NCBI RefSeq assembly: GCF_014633365.1
Contig: NC_068340.1
Location: 20,873,879 to 20,937,878, forward strand
DNA from: Diospyros lotus
Taxonomy: Eukaryota > Streptophyta > Magnoliopsida > Ericales > Ebenaceae
Direction of reading: 5' to 3'
DNA: 64,000 bases
The notes under the pieces were generated by a model that had not been told where the DNA came from, did no database searches, and worked only from the letters and a program-made list of their open reading frames with translations. Below, piece by piece: positions 33,329 through 45,600 of the stretch. The position numbers and the translations under genes are program-made. How positions within the stretch are numbered: position 1 is the stretch's first letter; each line of letters opens with the position of its first letter.

Positions 33329-36300
33329 TCAGATGCTTGGGATGGATTCTGCATGAATAAATTGTTCAAGAATGGCCTTTTCTTCGTTGATGGGCTTTTC
33401 CGCTTCATAATCCTTGGGTTTCACTTTTTTCCTTTCCTCCAATATCCACTTGAATAGTTCGCGCTGCTGATCCTCGGGAATGGGCTGGTGCACCTTCACA
33501 CGTTCTGTGGTTGAAGGAGAAAGGACTGCTTCCTCAGGAGTCGGTGTAGTCACAATTGGAGTGGAGGGAATGTTGGCTGCAGCTTTGCTAACCTCTTCAG
33601 TTGTATCTTTCTTTCTGGGCTTCATGAATATGTAGGCTGGAGACCACCAATGAAGGTAGGTTAGTTGTCCGGAGACTGTCAAGAGATGAGTTTAAAGTTT
33701 CAATCTTTTTTTTTTCTTTTTTCCTGCAGTTTGCAACAAGTGACATTGGAAGGATGATGCTGAGAGCGAAACAAAGGCTGACAACATTATAGGGAGCATA
33801 CTCCTAAATCTCTTAATAATCTCTTCCCTAGTATTAACAATGTGCTCATTGTCTCTTTGTCTAACATAAAAAACTTGGAGAACAAGAAAAGTTCATAATA
33901 TATCATATCACTGGGACAGTAAGAAGATGATAGAGATGTAATCTCGGAGAGGAGGCAACTTATAGCAAAAGAATCAGTTTCAGATTGTAATGCAGATAAA
34001 CTGTCATGCAGATATTCATTTCTCTATTGAATTCTGAAGAAAGTGCAGATCTTGATTGCTTTAATAATCCTTTTAGTCAGATAAAGTTGGTATTTCTCAG
34101 AAATAAAATATTTCACTTACTAGCTGCACTAAGTCAAATTAAGAAGGTCTACTGATGGAATTATTACAGTAAACCAGCAATAATATTTGCTCAAATGAAC
34201 AATGCAACGTTGACTAACAAAAATTTTCAAAAATTAGTCAAACTATGGTTTGATCAATCGAAGACGAATTACCAGCAAGAGACAACACTATCTGTTACTA
34301 GAGTGGATATAGCCACTCCTTGAATTTTGTTAGCAGGACTGGATTCCAGATCAAGACAATGTGATAATATGAAGTTATTGAATCAAAACATGTGGGCACT
34401 TCTAAGATAGATTTGATTGTGTTAAAACAGCAAAAGTTGAGTTCCTCCATCTATCCAGGAACTTTAAATGATCAGTTTGTTTGAACCACATTACTATAGC
34501 AACACCAGTTTATGTTCAAAATTGCTATTTCTGCATGTATCTGATGGCCATACCTATTATATTAAGATCCCAGAGTTAAATGCTCCAAATATTGCTTTAC
34601 AAAAAGCAGCACCAAGCCATCACTCATTGGCTACCACTTTGAATTTATACTGCCCAAAGTATACCAAAATTGAAGGGAATGACAAGATGCATCTCTAATA
34701 GCTGCTTGAGTTGGTAAGGATCATTATGCAACTCCAAGTTCATTATGAAGACTGGATCGACCATCTTAATTCCTCATAACCTGCTCAAAAACAATCTAAT
34801 AAAAGAACTAGATTTCACCAAATTCATAGTTTCAGTTCAAATAAATAGCATTCTGAATTAGACTCCTGCAGAAATATAAAGATGGTTTTCCAATCTAAAA
34901 CAAAAGGAAGAAAAAAATAATAGAAGATTTAAATAAATAGAAAGAAAGGAAGAAGAAAAAATACAGAGAAAAATATTTCATAGTCAGGATAGGCCAAAGG
35001 TAAAGTTTTGGGCTAACAGTAGGTATGGACATAGTTGCCTGTGTGAAGTTTTTCCATATCTCTTTTTGAGTTGACCAGAGATAAAAATGTTTGTGAAGTA
35101 CTTTATTCCTTTTATAATCCAAAAAAAAGGAAGAAATTGGGGGGAAAAAATGCATAGAAATTAAGTAAGAAGGAAACAAACACAGAAAAATATTTCATTG
35201 AGTCAGGGTAGGATCAAAGGTTTAGTTTTGGCCTAACAGCTGGCATGGGCATGGGTGCCTTTGCCAGGTTTTGTATATCTTTGTGGGTTGACCAGGGATA
35301 AAAATGCTTATATGGAGGATTTCTATTCCTTTTATCAAGAGGGTATTGTCCGTTGATCACATACTTTAGGCATCATCTTCCTGATTGGAATATTAATACC
35401 TCACAACTTTTACTGGTTTATTTCATGATTAGCGCGTTACTGATTGTATTGCTTGGTCTTATTATGATGTGTTGTGTGATGGTGGAGAGATATGCATTCC
35501 TTGGAAGGGTTGAATGGAGATTAAGCGTCTCACATACAATCTTCTTTACACAGACTACTCATATGGCTCCAACCTCACAATTGATAATCTGAGGAAGAGT
35601 AGGCCTTTTGAGTTCACTGGTGCTTCATTACAAGAAGTTTGGGGAATCAGAAGATTACCTTATCCTACATTGTTCAGTTGAGTTCTGCATTGCCAGTGTT
35701 GCCCCATCTTTGCTTTGTTTGGACTTAATTAAGTGGTCCCAGATTTAGTTTCAGGTATTTTACACTCTTCATTATATAATTGTCCAAGGAGGAGCCATAG
35801 AAGAGAAGCATTTGGAATTTCACTCCACTACATGTAATGCAGAGCATTTGGCTAGAAAGGAATAGAAGAGCTTTAGGAGCTAAAGAGAGCCCAACACATT
35901 TTCTCAAGGGACCTCTTCTTGGAAGCAAATTTCATCTTTTTATCTACCCTCTTCTGCCCTGTTTATAGATGAGTTTTTTTTTAAACCTAATTTGTCCTGT
36001 TTCGGCACTTTTCTTTTAATGTTATTTACCTATCAAAAATTTAATCCTTCTATCAATCTCTTCCCCATTCCTCTACAACTTGGACATCAAAATGAGCAGA
36101 TAGCGCCCAAACCTAAATTCACATTATATTTGGACAGACTTGGAGAGAGGAAAGAACTCATGACAAAAAAGCTTAACGAAAACATAGTTCTAAGCCCCGA
36201 AGAAAACACAATTCACAGCTTAGGCAACTGCAGTTCTGAGAAAAATACCTGAGAATACTCGTGACAAATTCTTCCCTTAACCCATCCTTAACCTTTATTG

Positions 36301-36913
36301 AGAGCAAGCCCAATACAAGATATCAATAGACATGATTCTTTGTATAGGCCTGATGACTCTCCATAAAATCTACAGAGCTTTGAAAAAAAAAAAAAAAATA
36401 ATGCACATTGATGGGTGAACCGGACAGAAGAAAAATATTTCAGTCATCAGTTTGTGGCACGTATTTCATCAAAACTCTCTCTTCGAAAATAATGTACTTG
36501 ATTAAAACACTACCTTCATCACCAATCCAAGAACAAGCTAAAAACCCGTCTCAGAGTCAATACATCAAACACATAATATACCAAATTGCGTCCACCATCT
36601 ATTAACCTTAAAAAACGCATAAAACCCGAATTTCATTTTCAACGCAATAATAATAAAATCAAATGCCCAGTTTGCATTTTTATCTTCTGATGTAAACCCG
36701 ACAGGGATTTCCATTCTCATGTGTATGCAAATGTATACGCAAATGCATAATGTACACATCGATCCACAGAGAGAGAGAGAGAGAGAGACCTCCAAGGGCA
36801 AGATTCGAAATGATGAGAACACGCCAAATGGCTTTCGATCGGCGAGCAAGGAATCCTTGTGGAAGGGGCCGTGGAGGTGGAAGCGGAGAGGCTGGAACTT
36901 CGATCTTTCTCAT
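33329..36913 (-). CDS. Small single-pass membrane protein, 2 exons, 143 aa, function unknown
   Basis: Exon 1 is 36913-36790 and exon 2 is 33636-33329, joined by a 3.15 kb GT-AG intron with matching phase. The N-terminus is Pro-rich (EVPASPLPPPRPLPQGF), then basic (LARRSKAIWR), then a hydrophobic helix (VLIISNLALGAYIFM, about residues 32-46), then a polar tail with a Pro/Thr-rich linker and a charged conserved C-terminus (PEDQQRELFKWILEERKKVKPKD, ending HAESIPSI). I recognise the C-terminal pattern as conserved in plants but know no function. Basic residues before the helix suggest the N-terminus is inside. The palindromic Tat element lies 293 bp beyond the stop codon. Residues are only listed in part here. 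Confidence 0.7.
34960..35320. repeat. Diverged ~230-bp tandem duplication inside the large intron
   Basis: A block containing AGTTTTGGGCTAACAG, TTGACCAGAGATAAAAATG and CTTTTATAATCC near 34975-35120 recurs as AGTTTTGGCCTAACAG, TTGACCAGGGATAAAAATG and CTTTTATCAAG near 35220-35340. Both copies are decayed. The rest of the intron (33637-36789) holds no gene I can support. Confidence 0.6.
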
Positions 36914-38809
36914 TCTGATTAGGACTTGTGCTTGTTTATCTGTTAGTTGCTGATTAGCCTTAGCTTTTATCTTCCTTTCTCTCCAGTCCCCACATCCAAA
37001 ACACTCTCCTCGTTTCAGCTATCAGAGATAATGTTTTTCAATTCAGATGATCCTCGTTTCTATGCTCTCTCAGTGATATTTATACTCAGAGCAAAACAGG
37101 GTTTGAACAACTTTTTTGATTTGGATAAAATATTTAATGCAAATTTGATATAGCAAATCATCAATTATATGTTATTATATATATAAATTGAGTAAATTGC
37201 ATTGTTAATTTTTGAAAATTGTATTTTATAATACATTATTTATTATATTTTAGTTTTAAATTTATGGTTATTAATTTTAATTTTTTATAATTTAGTCTTG
37301 TTTGTTAAATTTTATTAACAAATGCTAACATTATTTTTTTGATATTTAATAAAATTATATATTTTTTTTAGGTAACGTTCCATCATTAGCGTCTCCATCT
37401 ACTAATCTCATAGTGCGAGATAAATCAAGAAAACCTAATAACCCTCAATTTTAATCCCGAGTGTAATATGCAAATGTGACAGCATGACACCAAAGAGGAG
37501 TCATGACAATAAGATTGTGTTTTAATTTTATTATTATATGTGCATTAAACTTAAATAACTATTTTTTAATATGTTTTCAACCACAAAACCGTTAAAGTGA
37601 CAGATTTAGATAATTTGAAACATGGTTTGATTATAAGTCAAACAATCATTAATAGTTTGATTTAAAAAACACTTTTTAAATTACCTAAATCCGTTATTAC
37701 CCACAACTAATCATAGTTTTTATAATTTATCAAAATCCCTCTAAAAACCAAAGTGGTTAAGAAATATTAGTTAACATTTAAGAAATATTAATTGATTGTT
37801 AATCTTTAAAAGAAAAGGGTAAATTACACTCTTGGTTGAAAAAAAAAAAAAATCAAATGGCAGGAGCATCATTTATCATTAAAATCAGAACAATTATACT
37901 ATTAATCCTTTAAGTAATTAAGGGACTATTTTTTTTCGTGTTTCAATTTTAATTTGTGAGTTTTAAATTTATTTTTAATTTTATATTTTAAATGTCTATT
38001 TTGAAATTGTTAAAATGGCATTCTTTTTGTTTGTAATTTTTTCTGAGTTTTGAAAATTTTGAGCGTATTTGTGATAAAAATAATCCTAAATAATTTTTTG
38101 TTGTTTTGACTTTTCATTACAAAAATTTTTCTCGTTTTTAAAAATATATTTTTAAATATATAAAAATAAACACATTTTCACTATTTTGAAAAACTAAAAA
38201 CTAAAAACTAAAAACAACAAAGAGAACATGGTCTTATTTTTCACTCTCTTTCTCTACATAAAATATATTTATAATATAAACTAAAATACATGTTTTCTAA
38301 AACATAAATAAAAACTTAAACTAAATATATATAAAAATGTATTTCTAAATATATGAACCAAATATAACTATAGATCAAAATGCATATTTTCTAAACTATA
38401 AATATAAACTTAGCATTATTTTTTGTGTTTTTTTTTCAACTAGCATAAGTTTTGTAATTTTTCATTAAGAGTGAGGGAAGGAGGGATATAGGAGAGAGAA
38501 TATACTTTAAAATAAAGATTAAAATAATTGATTTACATAATTTGTTACCGACAAAAGGAGATTAATGTCATTATGATAATTTAGGAGATTTAGTATATTT
38601 TTGCCAAAATCTAGGGTTTTGTTTAGCTGCATAGACCAATTTCTAAATTTGGAATTTCAATTATCAAGGCATTTTCTAAATATTTTAGAAATAAATGTTA
38701 TTGATTTTGATTGAAATATACAATGCTAAGACTTAATTAATTGTAAAACTTAAAAAAATAAAGCATATTTATGTAATTAAACAAACCTTAGTCTTTTGAA
38801 CATGCTTAT
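36914..38809. other. Promoter region of the small membrane-protein gene and AT-rich intergenic DNA
   Basis: A minus-strand TATA-like word (GTATAAATA) lies at 37076-37086, about 165 bp upstream of the start codon. From 37160 to 38760 the DNA is very AT-rich; near 37950-38230 it resembles the AT-rich MITE candidate at 10509-11026, ending in AAAGAGAACATGGTC. No coding frame is supported. Confidence 0.5.
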
Positions 38810-39287
38810 TGATGAAGGATTTTCGGAGGTGGTAGCCGCACGTTCCCTTCTTGCCTCTCTGAATGTACCTGCAATGGAGACGGGGCTTGTTCCCCCGGTC
38901 GATCTCCGATGATTAAGTTAATCCTTGATCTAGGGTTCATTGTCCCTTTTAAACTATGTTCTCTTAAAAAAGGATAAGAAGAATCTCTCACCTTTTTCTC
39001 TTACCTTTTCTCGGGATAGGGATCATGAGGGATCTTCGGGATCTTCCTTCCGCCTTCTTCGGGACTTTCCCGATAAGGGTTTCGCGATAGCCTCCGTCTC
39101 CGAGGAGTTCGGGATAACTGTTGCCTCCGTGATCTTCGGTGGGTTGGCCTGTTTCTGAGAGCTCGGGGGTTTCTCTATTGAGTGCTTATCTGATTGACGT
39201 GGCGATGCTTGTCTGCCGTGTATCTTTTGACCGCCGTTAGGTATCCGTTTTGGCGTAATTATGGGACCGAGGGCGTTCTCCTCATCA
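38810..39287 (-). repeat. 3' LTR of the young Tat element
   Basis: 478 bp, TGATGAAGGATTTTCGG...GTTCTCCTCATCA in plus coordinates. It is followed by the minus-strand polypurine tract at 39288-39309. Confidence 0.93.
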
Positions 39288-39309
39288 CTTGCCCCCCCAC
39301 TCCTTGAGC
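39288..39309 (-). other. Polypurine tract of the young Tat element
   Basis: CTTGCCCCCCCACTCCTTGAGC in plus coordinates, a G-run on the minus strand touching the 3' LTR. It is shared with the palindromic element, which places both in one lineage. Confidence 0.82.
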
Positions 39310-39661
39310 TCTTCGGCTTGAAGGGCCCGAGGAGTAGTAAGGCTCCTGAGGCTCTTCCCTTTAACTCCTTTTTTTTTTTGCGCGTCTGGCAGACGCGAAA
39401 ATCAATCGGTTTTGACGGCGGTATCCCTTCCCTATGCGCTGTCCGAGGCCTTTTCGTCTTTCGAGCTCTGACAGTGCGGGATGATCAATGCTCATTATTG
39501 CTTGCCATTTGGTCTCTTATTCCCTCAGTTTGAACTTTTAAAATGGGAACTCCACAGTCCCTCTGCTTCTCTTTCCGCACGACTTTCCTTCAATCTTAGC
39601 TTTTCTTGTGCCGGCAAGCGTTTTCCACTTCTTCCGCCTCTCTTTCTTCTAGCTATTTGCC

Positions 39662-41885
39662 ATGGCGATAATTGGTTCTGGGAGGTTTAATCCCGCCGGC
39701 GCAGAGCTTATTGAGTGGGAAAAACACCCTGCCGCTTCGATTCCATGTCAATGGATGAGCCAAGCGGAATGCCAACAGTTCAGAGAGAAGTACAACGTCC
39801 CCGAAGAGTGGGAGGTAGAGTTCAACAGCCATTTACGAGCATGTCATCCCGTCGCCGGCTGCCTCTGTATTTATAAGTGTGCTTTTGACAGGGGCTTTCG
39901 GCTTCCTCCCCGAAGAAGAGTGATGACCTTACTTCAACATCTCACTATCGCTCCTGCCCAGCTATCTCCCTTCGGATGGCGATACTTGATGGGGTTCCTC
40001 CTTATTTACCATTCTGGCAAAATTGAGCCGACTGGGGACCTCTTCGACTATTTCTTCACGACCAATCGCGACCCCGGAGGGTGGATCTCCATTTCTCCTC
40101 GGATCGTGAAAGATGGCCGTCTCCTTGCCTTCAAGGGATACTCTGGACTTGAGATTTCTGCCTCGACTCTCATGCAATCTGGCAGGTCGAAAGATTCTGA
40201 TGATTGGAAGGGGCGTTTCGTCTTCGTCCGCCCTAGGCCATCCGGCTCTTCTCAAGAGATCTGGTCTGTCAGCAACGAGTGGACTCTAGACACTAAGCAC
40301 AAGCGTCCGAGTGTTGAGACCATTGAAGATTTCGCTTGCCGACTTATGAAGAACAGTCGGAACTGGGAAGAAGGATGGCTTTCTAATCCCAGCCTTACCC
40401 AAGCGGGTTTGGACGGCGAGAACTGTGAGCTCTTTTTCTTTCATCTTTTTCTTCTACTCTCTCTTCTTCTTTTGTTTGCGTTTGATTTTCGTTGTTATCT
40501 CTTTTTAGTTGAAGAGGTCTGGGAGATATCTTATTCTACTATCACCAGAGGAATGATTTTGGACTTCCCTGGGAGTAAGGGCCCTTCGGCGCCTTCCAAC
40601 AACCAGAGAGCGTCGGAGAGGGCTGCGCCTCCCGAGCGAGTTCCAAAGAGCAAGAAAAATAAGAAAAACTCATTACCGTCCAAGTCGCGAAGAGCGGTGG
40701 AGGAAGACCCTGGGACCTTCCAAGAGGCTTCTAAGAGGGGCGCTGCTAGGGGTTCGGGGGACCCATCTTCCCCGCTCCTCACTTCTCAGACCAGAGACTC
40801 TCCGACCGCGCGGCGAGAGGCCTCCCCCATGCCTGCGCCCTTGCCGATCTTTCACGAAGACGATTCGGCGACCATCGCACAGGTGCTTGCTGTAGCTCGC
40901 GGAGAGGCCCAGAAAAGGCAAACCATGGCAGGTACGGAGTCCAGTGTTACGCCTCCCAGCATCCCTATCAGTTCGATTTTTAAACGAATTTTAACGCCAT
41001 TAGCACCAGTGGGGCGTTCGGAGATGGAGGCCGCCTCCCCAGCTGCTACTCCCTCCGAGCCTTCGACTACTGAAGCCACCAATGCTCCTTCAACCGCTTT
41101 AGTCTTACCGGAGACTCTACGAACTCCGAACGAAATCGACTATTGCGCCGAAATTCTAAGGGTGCGACCGTACTCCTTCCTCTTTTGACTTTTCGCTTTT
41201 TCTATGCGAGTAGATCTTAATCTATACTCTGTTTTTACTTCCTCAGAACCTTACAGAGTTCCAAGGTCTGATCTCTCGACGAGAATCCGAACTTCAAACC
41301 CGGATCATCTCCCTGGAGTCTGAGGTCGAAAGGCTTCGGGGGTTGGAATCTCTTTCTTCCCAACTGTCGAGTCTCGAGCACCGTGTTCATATTTTAACTA
41401 AGTCTGTGGAGCTGGGGCAAGAAGATGCCCGACTTGCCAACGAAGCCGAGGCTCAAGTGCGCGAGGATTTGGAGTTGGTCCAGAAGAACATGCTTGAGGC
41501 TAATCAGGCCAATTCCCGACTTGGGGAGGAGCTGGATTCCACTAAGGTTGTTAATCACCAGCTTCAGGAGGATATAAAAAGACTTACTCTAGAGATGAAG
41601 GAAGCCAAGAAGGGACAGGTCAAAGCGTTGGAGTCTTATTCCCGGTGCAAAGAAGACCTTCGTACCGCCCATGCCCAACTTCAATCCGCCCTCAAGGATG
41701 CCCAAGTGGCTTTTCAAAATGGTCGCGAGGATTTCCGAAGCTCTGAAGCTTATGCCGCGGAATTAGAAGGAGTTCTTCGGGGTGGGTTTGAGCATATGAG
41801 AAAACTCATCAAAGAGCGCTTCCCGAACCTGGATGTAGACTCCATCCCCTTCGATGTTGTCACCGCCTTGTCCTCTTTAGAGTAG
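39662..41885 (+). CDS. Intact spliced antisense accessory gene of the Tat element, 684 aa
   Basis: The gene lies antisense to pol between pol and the 3' LTR. Exons are 39662-40424, 40509-41161 and 41247-41885, with GT-AG introns of 84 and 85 bp; phases agree and no stop interrupts. The N-terminal 250 residues form a conserved domain (CQWMSQAECQQFREKYNVPEEW, LSPFGWRYLMGFLL, DDWKGRFVFV) homologous to the left-arm pseudogene at 22737-24567. The middle is Ser/Pro-rich with a basic patch (PKSKKNKKNSLPSK) that could be a nuclear signal. The C-terminal 210 residues are a long coiled coil (SSLEHRVHILTKSVELGQED onward) with an acidic end. Extra antisense frames are known in Tat/Ogre elements; their function is not established. 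The first intron length is a multiple of three, so unspliced mRNA also stays open across it. Confidence 0.8.
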
Positions 41886-42129
41886 ACATTTTTTGTATTA
41901 AAACCTGTTGTCGTAATAATAAAAGTGTTTAGATTTTTCACACAATTTTCTTTTGAAAAACAAGAAAAAGAAGGCCGTTTGGGATCAGGCTTGATTCTTC
42001 CTTTTTTTACCACCCCTGCTTATCGTAAGACTTGGTCTTCGTCGCTTGCTCAAAAGGGTTCGGCTCCGGCCCCCCAAGGATCGCGCCTGATCCTCGCAAT
42101 CTTAAGCCTTTCGAGGATCATATCTGATT

Positions 42130-42465
42130 CCTTGCCTTTTCCGGGGGTTCGGACCCTCCAGGGATCACATCTGATCCTTTGCTTTTGTCGGGGGTTCGGG
42201 CCTCCCGAGGATCATATCTGATCCTTTGTTTTTGTCGGGGGTTCGGGCCTCCCGAGGATCATATCTGATCCTTTGTTTTTGTCGGGGGTTCGGGCCCCCC
42301 GGGGATCATATCTGATCCTTTGTTTTTGTCGGGGGTTCAGGCCCCCCGGGGATCATATCTGATCCTTTGTTTTAGTCGGGGGTTCGGGCCCCCCTGGGAT
42401 CATATCTGATCCTTTGTTTTTGTCGGGGGTTCGGGCCCCCCGAGGATCATATCTGATCCTTTGTT
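42130..42465. repeat. 47-bp tandem repeats between antisense gene and pol
   Basis: About seven copies of a unit with GTCGGGGGTTCGGGCC and GGATCATATCTGATCC, each containing the palindrome GGATCATATCTGATCC-like core. They lie downstream of the 3' ends of both convergent genes, where a transcription end region would be expected. Confidence 0.88.
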
Positions 42466-42682
42466 ATAGTTGAGGGGTCTAGCCCCGTTAAGGGTATGTC
42501 AATTCTTTCCCTTTGCGCTGATGTGCCTTCCCAGATCTTTGGAAATGATGAGTTTTTACGCATAGGAGAAAAAAAATGAATTTATTCCTGGATAGCATAC
42601 GCAAAGCAACAAAAAGAAAAGATGCCAAGACATATAATGTAAAATTATTACTAACAGATCATACGAAGATAATAAAGAGTTA
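42466..42682. other. Spacer between tandem repeats and pol stop
   Basis: About 215 bp of non-coding DNA at the 3' end of pol (minus strand). Nothing specific was recognised. Confidence 0.5.
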
Positions 42683-45600
42683 TCACTGATAGAACTTCCT
42701 CAAGTTCTGCACGTTCCATGCGTTTTTCACCGTTGTACCCTCGAGGGTCTGTAGTTTGTATGCCCCCGGGCTGAGGACTTCTGTTACTTTGTAAGGACCT
42801 TCCCAATTTGGTGTTAACTTATCTGTTTCTCGGGCTCCCTGAACGTCTGCTCGCCTTAATACCAAATCTCCTGGTAGAAAGTTTCGTGCTCTTACTCGTC
42901 GATTGTAGTATCTCTCTATGCGCTGATTATAAGCAGCTTGTCGAATCCTCGCCTGATCACGAAATTCATCAAGGAAGTCTAGGTTGTCCCTCAAACTCTG
43001 CTCATTGGATTCAGGGTCGAATAGCTCTACTCGTAGCGTAGGCACTCCAATTTCAACTGGGATTAATGCTTCCGAGCCGTAGCATAGACTGAAAGGAGTC
43101 TCTCCCGTGGAGACCTTCGCCGTAGTTCGGTAAGACCACAGAATGCTCGATAGTTCTTCTACCCAGCTACCCTTCGCCTTATCTACTCTTGTTTTTAAAC
43201 CACGCAACAGAGTTCTGTTAGCGAGTTCAATTTGGCCATTAGTTTGTGGGTGAGCTACCGAGGTAAATTGTTGCTTGATTCCCAACTCTTGGCACCATTC
43301 CCGAACGGACCGATCAGAAAATTGAGTGCCGTTGTCTGAGATCAGCACCCGAGGGACTCCGAAGCGACAGACTACATTCTTCCATAGAAATTGTTTCACC
43401 CGCCGAGAAGTAATAGAGGCCACTGCTTCAGCTTCGACCCACTTTGTGAAGTAATCGATAGCAGCCATGATATACTTGACCTGTCCAGCTGCTGGGGGAA
43501 AAGGCCCCAGGATGTCTATACCCCATTGAGCGAAGGGGCATGGTGTAGCGAGATGAGTTAGTGCGACTGCCAGCACATGGACCAAATTAGACGTTTTCTG
43601 GCACCGATCGCAAGTTCTGACTAGCTGCTCGGAATCTCGTACCATCGTTGGCCAATAATACCCCTGCTGCAGGGCCTTTTGACTAAGCGCCCGAGCCCAG
43701 ATGTGGTTTCCACATATTCCTTCATGAATCTCCCGTAGGATGTAGTCTGCTTCGCGAGGTCGGATACATTTGAGCAGTGGTTGTGAAAAAGACCTTCTGT
43801 ATAGTTCCCCACCGACTAACACGAAATTTTGGGCTTTTCGTTTGACCTCCCGTGCCTCCGAGTCGTCTGCGGGGAGCTTTTCCTCTCTCAAATATGACAA
43901 CAGGGGGTCCATCCAGCTAGGCTCATCATCGATACAAAATTGGTCCGCGACTTCTTCGATACTCTTTTGTGGAAGAGATTCGATCCGAATTTCCCGAGAG
44001 CTTGTAGGGAAAGAGGAAGAGGCGATTCGGGACAACAAGTCTGCCTCTGTATTCATGGCCCGAGGGACGTATTCCACCTTTACGTGTTGGAAACGCGCCA
44101 TCAGCTCTTTGACTAGGGTCAAGTATTGCGCCATGTGACTTTCTCGGGCTTCATATTCTCCATTCACCTGCTGCACCACTAAGTTAGAATCTGAACTCAC
44201 CTCAACGTTTTGAGCTCCCAACTGTTCAGCCAACCTCAGCCCAGCCAATAAGGCCTCATATTCTGCTTCATTGTTAGATGCTCGGAATTCAAAATGTAGC
44301 GCATAAGGCCATATTTGCCCTTCGGGACTTTTTATCATTAATCCTGCTCCGCCGCCGCCCGAGGTCGAGCTTCCGTCTACTGCCACTAACCATGGTCTCT
44401 GATTTTCTTCGGGACCTTCGGGAGCTCCTATCCCTTCGGCAATGAAGTCTGCTAACGACTGCGCCTTAATGGCCAGTCGCGGCCTATACTCAATGTCGAA
44501 GGCGGTGAGCTCTACTGCCCACTTCAACATCCGGCCTGAAAGCTCCGGCTTGCTAAGAACCTGCTTCAAAGGTTGGTTAGTAAGCACTATAATCGTATGA
44601 GCTTGAAAGTAGGGTCGGAGTTTCCTCGCCGATGTTATTAAGGCGAAAGCCAGTTTTTCCATAGGAAGATACCGAACCTCGGCTCCCGATAATCGTTTAC
44701 TCGCATAATAAACGGGCCTCTGAATCTTATTTTCTTCTCGAATCAATACCGAGCTTACGGCCTCATTGGCCACCGCCAGATATATGTATAATGGTTCTCC
44801 GGGCTTCGGCTTGGTAAGAACCGGAGGCGTGGCTAGGTGCTCCTTCAGCTTTTCGAAAGCTCGCTGGCATTCAGAATTCCATTCGAAGTTATTTGCTTTC
44901 GATAAGACCTTGTAGAAAGGAAGATCTTTTTCTGCCAAACGAGAAAGGAATCTGCCAAGGGCTGTCATCCTACCCGTAAGGCTCTGTACCTCTTTCACAT
45001 TCCTCGGGGCCGGCATATCCATGATAGCTTTGACCTTCGCAGGGTTTACCTCGATCCCTCGGTGGTGTACTATGTAGCCCAGGAACTTTCCTGCAGAAAC
45101 GCCGAAAGCACATTTGACAGGATTAAGTTTCATATGGAACTTACGAAGGGTTTTGAAGCATTCCTCCAGATCCTCCGGATGACATTCGGCTACCATACTT
45201 TTTACCAGCATGTCGTCGACGTATGCCTCCATTTTTCTCCCGAGTTGTTGGTGAAAAAGCTTATTTACCAAGCGCTGGTAAGTGGCTCCTGCGTTCTTTA
45301 ACCCGAAATGCATTACGGTGTAGCAGTAGGTTGCCTTGTTGGTGATGAATGCCGTCTTCTCCTGGTCTTTCGGGTGCAATGGAATTTGGTGATATCCCTG
45401 AAAAGCATCTAGGAAACTCATGAGCGAACATCCAGCAGTTCCATCAATTAGGGCGTCAATCCTCGGGAGTGGGTAGCTATCCTTTGGGCAGGCTTTGTTA
45501 AGATCGGTGAAATCGATGCAAAGTCTCCACTTGCTCTGCCCTTTGGGAACGAGCACGACATTCGCTAACCAATCTGGATAATCCACCTCCCGAATGTGGC

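Noticed and set aside
35353..35592. Possible membrane protein frame inside the large intron
   Set aside because: It overlaps no splice signal of the host gene, has no recognisable motif and is next to decayed repeats.
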